This document shows positions 9,427 to 20,599 of a stretch of DNA of 64,000 nucleotides, piece by piece. The translations under genes were made by a program, and so were the position numbers. Below the pieces are notes generated by a model. The model was not told the origin of the DNA. It did no database searches and worked only from the letters and a program-made list of their open reading frames with translations. Origin of the DNA: Amycolatopsis thailandensis (GTDB taxonomy: Bacteria > Actinomycetota > Actinomycetes > Mycobacteriales > Pseudonocardiaceae); contig NZ_NMQT01000094.1 of assembly GCF_002234405.1 (NCBI RefSeq), positions 1 to 64,000 on the forward strand, written 5' to 3'. Within the stretch, counting starts at the first letter, position 1. The number at the start of each line of letters is the position of its first letter.

Positions 9427-10155
9427 ATGAGCGGCAACCGGCCGGAAGCCACTGGTAATCCCCTCGCGCACGCCGTGAAGCTGGCCCGCGAGACCGTTCC
9501 GCCGATGCACCCGGCCGGCAGGCCGTTCGTGTTCGGCGGTCTCGCCGCGACGCTGGTGCTGCGGAAGTTCTCCAAGCGCCTCGGTGTCGTCGGCGCGCTC
9601 GCGACGGCCGCCACGGCCGCGTTCTTCCGTGAACCCAAGCGCGTCCCGCCCGCCCAGTCCGGCCTCGCGGTCGCGTCGGCGGACGGTCTGGTCTCGCTGA
9701 TCGAAGAGGCCGTGCCGCCGCCCGAGCTGGGGCTGTCCGCCGAACCGCGGATGCGGGTGAGCGTGTTCCTGTCGGTGTTCGACGTGCACGTCCAGCGGAT
9801 CCCGGCGTCGGGTGTGATCGAACGGGTCGCGTACCGGCCCGGGAAGTTCCTGTCCGCGGACCTGGACAAGGCGAGCGAGGACAACGAGCGCAACTCCGTG
9901 CTCATGCGCACCGAAGACGGCCACGAGCTCGTCGTGGTGCAGATCGCCGGGCTGGTGGCGCGGCGCATCCTTTGCGAAATCCGTGAGGGCGACAAGGTCG
10001 GCGTCGGCGCGACGTACGGCATCATCCGCTTCGGCTCGCGAGTCGACCTGTACCTGCCCCCGGGCAGCAAGGTTCTCGTCTCGAAGGGCCAGCGCACGAT
10101 CGGCGGCGAGACGCCGATCGCCGAGCTGCCCACGGCGCCGCACCCGGAAGGCTGA
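9427..10155 (+). CDS. psd: Phosphatidylserine decarboxylase
   Basis: Decarboxylates phosphatidylserine to phosphatidylethanolamine at the inner membrane. The 242-aa protein is the short 'type A'-like form: one hydrophobic segment near 30-60, the FDVHVQRIPASGVIERV motif (~117-133), and the self-cleavage site GSR (~203) in IIRFGSRVDLYLP, where the serine becomes the pyruvoyl cofactor. It lies 3 bp upstream of pssA, so substrate synthesis and decarboxylation are co-expressed. Confidence 0.93.
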   Translation: MSGNRPEATGNPLAHAVKLARETVPPMHPAGRPFVFGGLAATLVLRKFSKRLGVVGALATAATAAFFREPKRVPPAQSGLAVASADGLVSLIEEAVPPPELGLSAEPRMRVSVFLSVFDVHVQRIPASGVIERVAYRPGKFLSADLDKASEDNERNSVLMRTEDGHELVVVQIAGLVARRILCEIREGDKVGVGATYGIIRFGSRVDLYLPPGSKVLVSKGQRTIGGETPIAELPTAPHPEG

Positions 10156-10158
10156 TCC

Positions 10159-11127
10159 ATGGTCCGCGTGACCACTCCCGGCGTGCGGCTGCTGCCCAAC
10201 GCCATCACGGTGCTCGCTTTGTGCGCCGGTCTGTCGTCGGTGCAGTTCGCGCTGATCGGCAACTATCCGATGGCGATCGCGTCGATCGGGATCGCCGCGG
10301 TGCTCGACAGCCTGGACGGCCGGATCGCGCGGCTGCTGGACGCGACGTCGAAGATGGGGCAGGAGCTCGACTCGCTGTCCGACGGCATCTCGTTCGGTGT
10401 CGCGCCGGCGCTGGTGCTGTACGTGTGGCACGCCGAGGGCGAGCGGATCGGCTGGGTGGCGTCGCTGATCTTCGCGGTCTGCATGATCCTGCGGCTGGCG
10501 CGGTTCAACACGCTGATCGAGGACACCGAGCAGCCGCCGTACGCGGGCGAGTTCTTCGTGGGCGTGCCCGCGCCCGCCGGCGGCCTGCTGGCGATGCTGC
10601 CGCTGATCCTGGAACTTCAGTTCGGGCAGGGCTGGTGGTCGCACCAGTACGTCGTGTGGGTGTGGACGATCGCCGTGGCCGCGCTGCTGATCAGCCGGAT
10701 CCCGACGCTTTCGCTGAAGACGGTGAAGGCGCCGGCGAAGGCGATCGCGCCGCTGCTGGTCGGGGTGGGCCTGCTGGCCGCCGCGATCATCCAGTTCCCG
10801 CTGGTGGCGCTGGCGATCGCGCTGGTGCTGTACCTGGCGCACATCCCGTACTCGGTGTACCGGCAGCGCTGGCTCGCCAAGCACCCCGAGGCGTGGATGG
10901 CGCCGCCGCGGGAACGGCGCGCGATCCGGCGTTCTTCGAGCCGCCGCCGGCTGGGCCTGCGCCCGCCGCTGCGGCGTGTGGTGGCCGGTGCCGCCCAGCG
11001 GGTCCGGCTGCAACGAGGCGAACAGCACGTCGCGCGCGCTCCGCGCACCCTCACCGACAAGGACCGGGAGAACGCCCGGGGCCCGCGGCGCCGCTCATGG
11101 CGGCGAATCGGCCTCCGCAAACGCTGA
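10159..11127 (+). CDS. pssA: CDP-diacylglycerol-serine O-phosphatidyltransferase
   Basis: Makes phosphatidylserine from CDP-diacylglycerol and L-serine in the membrane. The CDP-alcohol phosphotransferase signature is complete: DSLDGRIARLLDATSKMGQE then LDSLSD (residues ~50-74). Several membrane helices follow. A ~75-residue strongly basic, poorly conserved cytosolic tail (RRSSSRRRLGLRPPLRR...) is longer than in many homologues. Directly follows psd. Confidence 0.93.
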   Translation: MVRVTTPGVRLLPNAITVLALCAGLSSVQFALIGNYPMAIASIGIAAVLDSLDGRIARLLDATSKMGQELDSLSDGISFGVAPALVLYVWHAEGERIGWVASLIFAVCMILRLARFNTLIEDTEQPPYAGEFFVGVPAPAGGLLAMLPLILELQFGQGWWSHQYVVWVWTIAVAALLISRIPTLSLKTVKAPAKAIAPLLVGVGLLAAAIIQFPLVALAIALVLYLAHIPYSVYRQRWLAKHPEAWMAPPRERRAIRRSSSRRRLGLRPPLRRVVAGAAQRVRLQRGEQHVARAPRTLTDKDRENARGPRRRSWRRIGLRKR

Positions 11128-11251
11128 TCCCCACCCGACTCTTCGCCAACTCCCCACCCCCAGCCCCCCGCCCATCCCTGGGGGACGGCCCCGCGCCCAG
11201 CGTATCGGCGCCCCCGGACGGGACCTGGGGAAACGGGGGTGAAAGGCGGTA

Positions 11252-11283
11252 GTTGTCCACAAGTGGGTGTTCCTGTGGACAAC
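11252..11283. promoter_or_regulatory. Inverted pair of DnaA-box-like sites
   Basis: TTGTCCACA (11253-11261) and its inverse TGTGGACAA (11274-11282) both match the actinobacterial DnaA-box consensus. Together with the flanking G/C they make a 10-bp perfect inverted repeat around 12 nt. Only two boxes and no dnaA/dnaN genes, so this is not oriC. It may be a DnaA-binding or terminator-like site. Confidence 0.5.
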
Positions 11284-11330
11284 TTGGGGACAAACATGAA
11301 CAGCGCTCACCTGCCCGCCAGGTCCCGGAT

Positions 11331-11383
11331 GTTGCGAAAGCCACGTTCGCAACGTTGAAGGTTGCGAACGTGGCTTTCGCAAC
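11331..11383. repeat. Nested palindrome, GTTGCGAAAG family (inverted form)
   Basis: The arm 11331-11353 (GTTGCGAAAGCCACGTTCGC plus AAC) is fully complementary to 11361-11383 around GTTGAAG. Each arm is itself a hairpin. The same module, but with two identical direct arms, occurs at 51099-51151. Confidence 0.85.
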
Positions 11384-11421
11384 GTCCGCCAGGCCGGGGG
11401 GCGGGAGCCTGGCACGAAGTG

Positions 11422-11472
11422 TCATGAAAGGGTCGTTCAGGACGAAAAGTGTCCTGAAAGACCCTTTCATGA
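11422..11472. repeat. Palindrome, TCATGAAAGGG family
   Basis: TCATGAAAGGGTC and TTCAGGAC are paired with GTCCTGAA and GACCCTTTCATGA around GAAAAGT, with one mismatch. It is closely related to the palindromes at 22089 and 30361. Confidence 0.85.
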
Positions 11473-11568
11473 TATCCGGGGCAAGACCCGAGCCAGGCGC
11501 GCGTCTCGTTCCCCGGCGACCCGCCCGGGGGTTCCTGTCCTTCGAGCGCTGGGAACGGTCCGCGTGGA

Positions 11569-11574
11569 TAGGGT
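11569..11574 (+). promoter_or_regulatory. -10 box of leaderless ATPase gene
   Basis: TAGGGT (TANNNT) ends 6 nt before the GTG at 11581. No Shine-Dalgarno is seen. Confidence 0.45.
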
Positions 11575-11580
11575 GACGGG

Positions 11581-13860
11581 GTGAGCGCACCCCAGATCAC
11601 GCTGACCGTCCGGCACACCCCGTCCGCCTTGGACTCCCGCCGCGGCGTCGTCCGGCTGCATCCCGAAGTCCTCGACGCGCTCGGCCTGATGGCCTGGGAC
11701 GCGGTCCGCGTCACCGGCGCGCGGGTCAGCTCGGCGCTGGCCGCCCCGTCGGACGCGGAGGGGATCCCGGGCGTGATCCTCCTCGACGACGTCACGATGT
11801 CGAACCTCGGCGTGACCGAGGGCTCGGAGGTCGTCGTCGCCCCGGCGGAGGTGTCGGCCGCGAAGACGGTCACCGTGGCGGGCTCGCGGATCGCGAGCGT
11901 GTCGCTCTCCCCGCACACCCTGCGGCTCGCCCTGATCGGCAAGGTGCTGACGGTCGGCGACGCGGTTTCCCTGCTCCCCCAGGATCTCGCGCCGCCGCCG
12001 GGCTCCGACGTGTCCGCCGTCCGCGGTCAGCTTTCCCGCGCCATCGGCATGACGTGGACGAACGAGCTGCTCACGGTCACGGCCACCGAGCCGTCGGGGC
12101 CGGTCGCCGTCGGACCGTCCACTGTGGTCAGCTGGCGCGACGGCGCCCGCACCGGCGAGGCCGAGCCCGCCGCCGCGCCCGCTCGCGCCGGGACGACGCT
12201 GGTCCGCAGCACGCCCGCCACCCCGCACGAGGATTTCATCGACGCCGAGATCGTCGAAGACGAGCAGATCGACGAGGTCGCCGAGGAATCCGTGCCGCCT
12301 CTGTCGGATCTCGCCGGATCCGAATCGGCAGCGCGCAAGCTCGCCGAGTGGTTCGACCTGGCCTTCCACCGCCCGGAACTGCTCGCCAAACTCGGGACGT
12401 CGGCGCATCTGGGGGTCCTGCTGTCCGGGCCGGAAGGTGTCGGGAAGGCGACGCTGGTCCGTGCCGTGGCGCAGGCCGAGAAGGTGCGGGTGGTGTCGAT
12501 CGCGGCGCCGAACATCGCCGTTCTCGACCCGAACGTGGCCGCCGCGCGGCTGCGCGAGGCGATCGAGCAGGCAACCCGCGACGAAGAACCCGCCGTCCTG
12601 ATGATCACCGACATCGACACGCTGCTGCCCGCGTCCCAGCCGCCGCCACTCGCGACGGTCGTCCTCGACGACCTGCGCAAGGCCTTGCGCAACAAGGGCT
12701 TCGCCGTCGTCGCCACCACCGGACGGGCCGAGTCCACCGATCCCCGGCTGCGCGCCGCCGACCTGCTCGACCGCGAACTCGGCCTGCCGCTCCCGGACGC
12801 GAAGACCCGCATGGAACTGCTGCGGGTGCTGCTCCGCGAAGCCCCGCTGGAGTCCGGCGTCGACGTCGGGCCGATCGCCGAACGCACCCCCGGCTTCGTG
12901 GCCGCCGACCTGATCGCGCTCCGCCGCGACGCCGCCCTCCGCGCCGCGTTGCGCCAGCGTGACGCGGACGAGCCACGCATCTCCCAGCAGGATCTGCTCG
13001 ACGCGCTGACCACCGTCCGCCCCATCTCGATGTCCACTTCGGACAATCTGGCCACCGGCGGGCTGACCCTCGACGACGTCGGCAACATGACCGACGTCAA
13101 GCAGTCGCTCACCGAGGCGGTGCTGTGGCCGCTGCGCTATCCGGACTCGTTCGCCCGCCTCGGCGTCGACCCGCCGCGCGGCGTGCTGCTGTACGGGCCG
13201 CCCGGCGGCGGCAAGACGTTCCTGGTCCGGGCCCTCGCGGGCACCGGCGCGCTGAACGTGTTCGCGGTCAAGGGCGCCGAACTGATGGACAAATGGGTCG
13301 GCGAGTCCGAGCGCGCGGTGCGGGAACTGTTCCGCCGCGCCGCCGAGGCCGCGCCGTCGCTGATCTTCCTCGACGAGATCGACGCGCTGGCCCCTCGGCG
13401 CGGCCAGTCCTCGGACTCCGGAGTGTCGGACCGGGTCGTCGCGGCCCTGCTCACCGAGCTGGACGGCGTCGAGCCGATGCGCGAGGTCGTCGTCCTCGGC
13501 GCGACGAACCGGCCGGAGCTGGTCGACCCGGCCCTGCTGCGGCCGGGACGGCTTGAGCGCCGCGTCTACGTCCCGCCGCCGGACGCGCACGCGCGTGAGG
13601 CGATCTTGGCCGCCAGCGCCAAGAACACGCCACTCGCGTCCGATGTGGACCTCGCCGCGTATGCGGCCACTTTGGACGGTTACTCGGCGGCGGACTGCGC
13701 GGCGCTGATCCGGGAGGCCGCGCTGACCGCGATGCGGGAGTCGCTGGAGGCCAAGGAGGTCACCGCCGGGCATCTGGCGAAGGCGGCGGAGACCGTGCGG
13801 CCGTCGCTCGACCCGGCCCAGCTGGCGGCTCTGGAGGCCTACGCGCAGAACCAGGTCTGA
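11581..13860 (+). CDS. CDC48-family double-AAA ATPase with degenerate first AAA domain
   Basis: A 759-aa protein with a CDC48-like N-domain (1-~105), a linker with an acidic patch, and two AAA modules. The second is canonical: GPPGGGKT (~538), IFLDEIDAL (~598), ATNRPELVDPALLRPGRLE. The first has GPEGVGKA in place of GKT/S (~283) and ITDIDTL in place of LDEIDAL, so it probably binds or hydrolyses ATP poorly. Homologues (Rv0435c in M. tuberculosis) sit beside psd-pssA. Substrates are unknown; protein unfolding is inferred from the family. Confidence 0.93.
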   Translation: MSAPQITLTVRHTPSALDSRRGVVRLHPEVLDALGLMAWDAVRVTGARVSSALAAPSDAEGIPGVILLDDVTMSNLGVTEGSEVVVAPAEVSAAKTVTVAGSRIASVSLSPHTLRLALIGKVLTVGDAVSLLPQDLAPPPGSDVSAVRGQLSRAIGMTWTNELLTVTATEPSGPVAVGPSTVVSWRDGARTGEAEPAAAPARAGTTLVRSTPATPHEDFIDAEIVEDEQIDEVAEESVPPLSDLAGSESAARKLAEWFDLAFHRPELLAKLGTSAHLGVLLSGPEGVGKATLVRAVAQAEKVRVVSIAAPNIAVLDPNVAAARLREAIEQATRDEEPAVLMITDIDTLLPASQPPPLATVVLDDLRKALRNKGFAVVATTGRAESTDPRLRAADLLDRELGLPLPDAKTRMELLRVLLREAPLESGVDVGPIAERTPGFVAADLIALRRDAALRAALRQRDADEPRISQQDLLDALTTVRPISMSTSDNLATGGLTLDDVGNMTDVKQSLTEAVLWPLRYPDSFARLGVDPPRGVLLYGPPGGGKTFLVRALAGTGALNVFAVKGAELMDKWVGESERAVRELFRRAAEAAPSLIFLDEIDALAPRRGQSSDSGVSDRVVAALLTELDGVEPMREVVVLGATNRPELVDPALLRPGRLERRVYVPPPDAHAREAILAASAKNTPLASDVDLAAYAATLDGYSAADCAALIREAALTAMRESLEAKEVTAGHLAKAAETVRPSLDPAQLAALEAYAQNQV

Positions 13861-13917
13861 AGTACATGAAGGCCCCCTTCCTTGCGCCTGGCGCAAGGAA
13901 GGGGGCCTTCATGTACT
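13861..13917. repeat. 27-bp perfect palindrome between convergent genes
   Basis: The arm starts AGTACATGAAGGCCCCCTTC, has 27 bp in total, a 3-nt loop and an exactly complementary arm. It fills the whole gap between the ATPase stop and the LytR_C stop. Likely bidirectional terminator or repeat element. Confidence 0.9.
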
Positions 13918-13921
13918 GCTG

Positions 13922-14560
13922 CTAGGAGCCGCCGCTCTTGTCGTTTTCGTCGTAGTCCTTGGTGAGGATCACGATCACGCCGGCGGCGGCGTTTTGAATG
14001 CCCTCGAACCTCGGCTGGGCTTCGATGCCGAACTCCAGCGCCAGCGCCTTCGCCGCGGCCTCCTCGTCGGTGCCCGGCCGGTAGTAGGCCGCCGACTTCG
14101 GGAGCTTGCCCTGGTGGGGGCCGACCTCGGTGACGTTCCAGCCGGAGGCGCGGAAATCGTTCGCGGCCCGCTCGGCGAGACCCTGGATCAGGCTGTTGTT
14201 GTAGACGCGCACTGTCACCCACTTGTGCGCCGCCTGCTGATCGCCCCCCGGCTGACCCGGGCCGGGCTTGCCGGTCTGCCCAGGCTGGCTCGCCGGGGGC
14301 GCGGAGCTCGCGGGCGCGCTCGACGGCGGCGCCGACGAGGCGGGCGGTGAGCTGGCCGGAGGCGTGCCCTGCGGCTCGGACGAAGGCGGTGTCGCGCCGT
14401 CCGACGTCGTGGGCGTCGTGCCGGGCGGTGTGGCGGTGTCCGAGTCACCGCCGCCGCTGGTCAGGGTGATCCCGCCGATCACGGCGGCGATCACGGCGAC
14501 ACCGACCAAGGCCAGTCCGGCGGCCTTCATCGGCCGGGACAGACCCGAAAACAGACTCAT
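13922..14560 (-). CDS. Membrane-anchored LytR C-terminal domain protein
   Basis: A 212-aa protein with an N-terminal membrane segment (~12-35), a long Pro/Ser/Thr-rich extracellular linker and a C-terminal LytR_C domain (VTVRVYNNSLIQGLAERAAN). The family resembles M. tuberculosis Rv0431 and is associated with envelope/vesicle control; it lacks the LCP catalytic domain. Start ATG 14560 overlaps the DUF3263 stop by 4 bp (ATGA), so the two are translationally coupled. Confidence 0.88.
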   Translation of the reverse strand: MSLFSGLSRPMKAAGLALVGVAVIAAVIGGITLTSGGGDSDTATPPGTTPTTSDGATPPSSEPQGTPPASSPPASSAPPSSAPASSAPPASQPGQTGKPGPGQPGGDQQAAHKWVTVRVYNNSLIQGLAERAANDFRASGWNVTEVGPHQGKLPKSAAYYRPGTDEEAAAKALALEFGIEAQPRFEGIQNAAAGVIVILTKDYDENDKSGGS

Positions 14561-14868
14561 GAGAGATCGATCCCCAGTCGCCGGGCCGCGCGATTGCGCT
14601 GCCGGGCCGCTCGCGTCTTTCGCAGGCGCTTCACCAGCATCGGGTCGGCCTGCATGGCTTCGGTCTTCTCGAGCAGCCGGTTCAGCAATTGGTAGTAGCG
14701 TGTCGACGACATCGAGAAGCGTTCGCGGATGGCCTGTTCTTTCGCGCCGGCGTATTTCCACCACTGACGTTCGAACGCGAGCATGTCGAGTTCGCGCTCG
14801 CTGAGGCCGTTCACGGTCTCCGACGGGGACGGCTGGTCGGGCTCGGCCATCGACTCCGCGGCGTCCAT
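14557..14868 (-). CDS. DUF3263 protein
   Basis: A 103-aa helical protein with LSERELDMLAFERQWWKYAG and the KEQAIRERFSMSSTRYYQLLNRLL segment that looks like a helix-turn-helix. The C-terminus is very basic (RKTRAARQRNRAARRLG). It resembles Rv0430. I infer DNA binding from these features; no target is known. GAGGAG precedes the ATG. Coupled to the LytR_C gene. Confidence 0.85.
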   Translation of the reverse strand: MDAAESMAEPDQPSPSETVNGLSERELDMLAFERQWWKYAGAKEQAIRERFSMSSTRYYQLLNRLLEKTEAMQADPMLVKRLRKTRAARQRNRAARRLGIDLS

Positions 14869-15013
14869 CCGACTCCTCGCAATCAGGTCAGTGCTCGGCG
14901 GCGTGAAACCACAGGCTTGTCATTCCGCGGCGCCATTAGACCACGGATGCCGCGCCCGGCCTCGGTATCGGCGTCGGCGCGTCATGGGTAAGGGTGTACC
15001 AGAAGGGTCCGAC

Positions 15014-15019
15014 TAAACT
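15014..15019 (+). promoter_or_regulatory. -10 box of leaderless def
   Basis: TAAACT (TANNNT) ends 6 nt before the GTG of def at 15026, with no Shine-Dalgarno sequence. Confidence 0.55.
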
Positions 15020-15025
15020 GCGCCC

Positions 15026-15598
15026 GTGACCGTCCATCCCATCGTGATCGCCGGCGAGCCCGTGCTGCACAACCCGACTCGGGAGATCACCGAGTTCGAC
15101 GCCAAGCTGCGCACCCTCGTCGACGACATGTTCGAGACCATGTACGCCGCCGAAGGGGTCGGCCTCGCGGCCAACCAGATCGGCCTCGACCAGCGCGTGT
15201 TCGTCTACGACTGCCCCGACGACGAGGGCACGCGCCACAAGGGTGTCGTGGTGAACCCGAAGCTCGAGACCTCGGAGATCCCGGAGACGATGCCGGATCC
15301 GGACGACGACTGGGAAGGCTGCCTGTCGGCTCCCGGCGAGTCGTACCCGACCGGACGCGCTTCGTGGGCGAAGGTCACCGGCTTCGACGTCGACGGCAAC
15401 CCGATCGAGGTCGAAGGCACCGGGTACCTCGCGCGCTGCCTCCAGCACGAGACCGATCACCTGGACGGCTTCATCTACCTCGACCGGCTGGTCGGGCGGC
15501 ACGCGCGCGCGGCCAAGAAGATGCTCAAGGCGAACAAGTGGGGCGTTCCGGGCAACTCGTGGCTGCCGGAGGCGCGGCCCGAGCCCGCCGACGACTGA
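15026..15598 (+). CDS. def: Peptide deformylase
   Basis: Removes the formyl group from nascent N-terminal Met; metal-dependent, acts at the ribosome. All three motifs are present: [10 protein letters not shown] (~46), EGCLSAPG (~99) and QHETDHLDG (~141), which supply Cys and two His as metal ligands and the catalytic Glu. It has 190 aa. The insertion [12 protein letters not shown] and the C-terminal extension are typical of actinobacterial type-I-like forms. GTG start at the predicted transcription start. Confidence 0.96.
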   Translation: MTVHPIVIAGEPVLHNPTREITEFDAKLRTLVDDMFETMYAAEGVGLAANQIGLDQRVFVYDCPDDEGTRHKGVVVNPKLETSEIPETMPDPDDDWEGCLSAPGESYPTGRASWAKVTGFDVDGNPIEVEGTGYLARCLQHETDHLDGFIYLDRLVGRHARAAKKMLKANKWGVPGNSWLPEARPEPADD

Positions 15599-15618
15599 CC
15601 CTCTCGCACCTCCCCGCG

Positions 15619-15673
15619 TGCAATGAAGGGGCCTTTCATAGCAAAATTTGCTATGAAAGGCCCCTTCATTGCA
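15619..15673. repeat. 27-bp perfect palindrome between def and glucoamylase
   Basis: The arm TGCAATGAAGGGGCCTTTCA (first 20 of 27 bp) pairs perfectly with the other arm around a single central base. It lies within the 89-bp convergent gap. The AAAGGCCCC core recurs in other palindromes here. Confidence 0.9.
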
Positions 15674-15687
15674 GTAGCGGGCGGAGC

Positions 15688-17856
15688 TCAGCAGCCCAGG
15701 AAGTGACAACGCACGACCCGAGGCTGCTCGATCACCTTCCCGGCCTGCACCGACCAGGCCAGCCGCAGGTACTGAGCGTGGGTCCACGCCAGCGGCGTCG
15801 CGGACGCCGTCGGGGTGCCCGCCGGGAAACCCGTCTGCCCCGAAGGCGCGTTCTCGTCCCAGACCTGCTCCGGCATCGTGTCCCCGGAGCTGCTGACGCG
15901 CCCCAGGTCGCGAAGGCGCTTCGCGGCCGTACCCCGGTCACCGGCGGCGAGGTCGTACTCGCCGCGTTCACCCGCGAGCAGCGGCCACAGTCGCCCGAAA
16001 GTGGTTCGGCTTTCGGCCGGGAACGTGTAGTCCCAGGGTGAGCCGTCGGCCTTCTCGCCGTACCCGTCCTTCGTGTAGCGGTGCCAGAACTGCCCCGTCG
16101 GAGTGGTGAACGCGATGTCGACGTCGGTGACCGCGATGCTGTTGCGGATCACCGGATCGTCGGCCCGGTAGATGCCCAGCCGCACCAGTTCGAGGAAACC
16201 GGCGTCGGTCACGGCCCGCTGGTCCATGGTCACGCTGGAATTGCCGAGGTTGTACTTCGTGCCGTTGTTCGCGTCGCCGTCCTTGGTCAGCCGGACGAAG
16301 TACGGATCCTTCGACAGCGGACCGTTCGTGGTCACCGTCCACCGGGCGAGCTTCGCCTTGAACGCGTCGGCGGTGTCGAGGTAGCGCTTCGCGTCGGCGG
16401 CGGCGCCGTTCGCCTTGGCGAGATCCGCCGCGCAGACCAGCCCGGCGATCACGGCGGCGATCGTCGAGGGCGAGTAGCCGTCCTGTTCCTCCCAGCGCTC
16501 CTGCTGGCTGTACGGCGACGCGTGCCCGTTGTCCGCCTTGTAGGACAACAGGAATTCCGCCGCCTTGCGCACACCCTGCCAGGTTTTGGCGTCGGTGCGG
16601 CCGAGCTGCTGCGCGAGCACGATCGGCAGCGCCGTCTCGTCGAGCTGGATCGACGTCCAGTACGGCGTGCCGTCGACGTGGCTGTTCTGCGGCAGATGCC
16701 CGTCCGGCAGCTGCTGCGTGCCGAACATGTAGTCGACCGACCGGTTGGCGGCGTCGCGGTCGCCGGCGGCGAGCAGGCCGGTCGCGATCTGATAGAGGTC
16801 ACGCGGCCAGACCAGGTGATACGTGCCCGACGGCGACCACTCCGGGTCGTTGTTCCCGAACCGCCAAGGCATGCTCGGCGACGCGATGAGCGCCCCCTGG
16901 TGGAGCTTGTCCTCGCTCGCCGCGAGCATGAGCACGGACGCCTGATAGAGGTCGCGCTCCTGCTTGGTCTTGAGCGACGACGGCGCGTCCTTCACCTGAC
17001 GGAGGTACTGCTTCCAGCCGCGGTCGTACGCGCGGGCGGCGTCGGCGAATCCTCGTCGCAGCGAGGCTTTCGCGTTCGTGAGCGCGTCGGAGCCCTTCGC
17101 GCCCATGCCGAGCGAAAGCGTGAAGTCCCGCGAGCGCAGACCGTCGGCCGAGGTCTGCCCGGTGATCAGCACGTTGCCCTTGGCCGCGGTCGCGTAATTC
17201 TTGAGCGCGAAGGATTTCGTCAGCTGGGTGATGCCGTCGGAGGAACCCGAGTACCCCACGGAGGTCCGCGAGAACGCCGGTTCCGCGGCCAGCGCGGCCG
17301 CGGTCTTCGCGTCGGACGAGACCGCGCTCGTGCCGTCGGTGCGCGCGGAATCGTCGGAACCCTCGTTGGTGAGATCGGGATCCGCGACCGCGAACACCTG
17401 GTACGGGCGGCCGGTCAGCGAAACGAAGTCGACGTCGATCAGCACGCTCGTGCGAGCCGGGTCGGTGACGTAGGTCTTCCGGAGCTTCCAGCGACGCTGG
17501 TCGTCGGTGATCGTCTGTTCGTAGGTCAGGCCGCCGGTGCGGCGCACCTGCTGGTTCTTCGCCGAGGAGTCGACGGCGGCGAAGCTCTTCCCGTCGGTGA
17601 CGACGAGGTCGAGCGCCCGGACGCTCGGAGTCGACAGATCCGGGTAGTAGACCTCGGACATCCGGCCGCCCTGGAGGGTGAACCAGACGTTGCTGGCCCG
17701 TTCGCGGGCGGTGCCGAAGCCGGTTTTGTCCGCCGGGAGCCAGCTCGGATGGGCGCCGGGCGCACCGGGCGCCTCACCATCCTCTGCGGCGGCCACCGCC
17801 GGGATCAGTCCCGCGAGCAGCACGCCCGCCAACGCCGGGAGCATGAATCTGCGCAT
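15688..17856 (-). CDS. Secreted glucoamylase (GH15)
   Basis: Releases glucose from the non-reducing ends of starch-like or isomalto-glucans outside the cell. The 722-aa protein has a signal peptide (MRRFMLPALAGVLLAGLIPAVAAA), a beta-sandwich GH15 N-domain (~40-290) and a catalytic (alpha/alpha)6 barrel. It contains WPRDLYQIATG, QLDETALPI, RWEEQDGYSPST (acid Glu) and MPEQVWDE (base Glu). ATG 17856 is used because it gives the signal peptide and follows GGGGTGGG. Bacterial glucoamylases/glucodextranases share this layout, so substrate linkage is uncertain. Confidence 0.93.
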   Translation of the reverse strand: MRRFMLPALAGVLLAGLIPAVAAAEDGEAPGAPGAHPSWLPADKTGFGTARERASNVWFTLQGGRMSEVYYPDLSTPSVRALDLVVTDGKSFAAVDSSAKNQQVRRTGGLTYEQTITDDQRRWKLRKTYVTDPARTSVLIDVDFVSLTGRPYQVFAVADPDLTNEGSDDSARTDGTSAVSSDAKTAAALAAEPAFSRTSVGYSGSSDGITQLTKSFALKNYATAAKGNVLITGQTSADGLRSRDFTLSLGMGAKGSDALTNAKASLRRGFADAARAYDRGWKQYLRQVKDAPSSLKTKQERDLYQASVLMLAASEDKLHQGALIASPSMPWRFGNNDPEWSPSGTYHLVWPRDLYQIATGLLAAGDRDAANRSVDYMFGTQQLPDGHLPQNSHVDGTPYWTSIQLDETALPIVLAQQLGRTDAKTWQGVRKAAEFLLSYKADNGHASPYSQQERWEEQDGYSPSTIAAVIAGLVCAADLAKANGAAADAKRYLDTADAFKAKLARWTVTTNGPLSKDPYFVRLTKDGDANNGTKYNLGNSSVTMDQRAVTDAGFLELVRLGIYRADDPVIRNSIAVTDVDIAFTTPTGQFWHRYTKDGYGEKADGSPWDYTFPAESRTTFGRLWPLLAGERGEYDLAAGDRGTAAKRLRDLGRVSSSGDTMPEQVWDENAPSGQTGFPAGTPTASATPLAWTHAQYLRLAWSVQAGKVIEQPRVVRCHFLGC

Positions 17857-18029
17857 ATCCCACCCCAGACTTCTGTAACGGTGCAGAACCTCCGGGATTC
17901 TGTCGTGAATCCCCCGCGCGCACAGGACCCGAACCGGTGAACCGTCGACGCTGTCGACAAGTCCCCACCCGAGGGCGGGTTGATTGATCCGGCCCCGGCG
18001 TGGCATGGTCGAGGCACAACCAAACAACC

Positions 18030-18135
18030 GCGGGAGCTCGCGCCATGGCGGGCTGAGAGGGCGGCTGGAGTCTTTCCGGAAGACCCGGCGCCGCCGACCG
18101 CATGAACCTGACCGGGTAATGCCGGCGTAGGGAGT
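18030..18135 (+). ncRNA. TPP riboswitch (thiC leader)
   Basis: The thi-box core is present: GGGAGC, GGCTGAGAGG (18051-18060), GACCGCATGAACCTGACCGG and the closing GTAATGCCGGCGTAGGGAG. It lies immediately before thiC, with the last GGGAG doubling as the ribosome-binding site. TPP binding should therefore hide the thiC start region and lower translation. Confidence 0.96.
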
Positions 18136-18137
18136 GA

Positions 18138-20596
<2,459 letters not shown>

Positions 20597-20599
<3 letters not shown>

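Larger units (their letters stand above)
11128..11580. other. Non-coding gap between pssA and the AAA ATPase gene
   Basis: No gene is supported in these 453 bp. They contain an inverted pair of DnaA-box-like sites (11252-11283), two palindromes (11331-11383, 11422-11472) and the putative leaderless promoter of the ATPase gene. Confidence 0.7.

Noticed and set aside
9274-11028. 584-residue minus frame across psd and pssA
   Set aside because: Arg/Gln/His-rich shadow overlapping two clear lipid genes.
11252-11283. Chromosomal origin of replication
   Set aside because: Only two DnaA boxes, no AT-rich stretch, and no dnaA, dnaN or recF nearby.
16081-17940. 619-residue frame opposite the glucoamylase gene
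   Set aside because: Arg/Val/Gly-rich antisense frame produced by codon bias; the minus-strand gene has a signal peptide and catalytic motifs.
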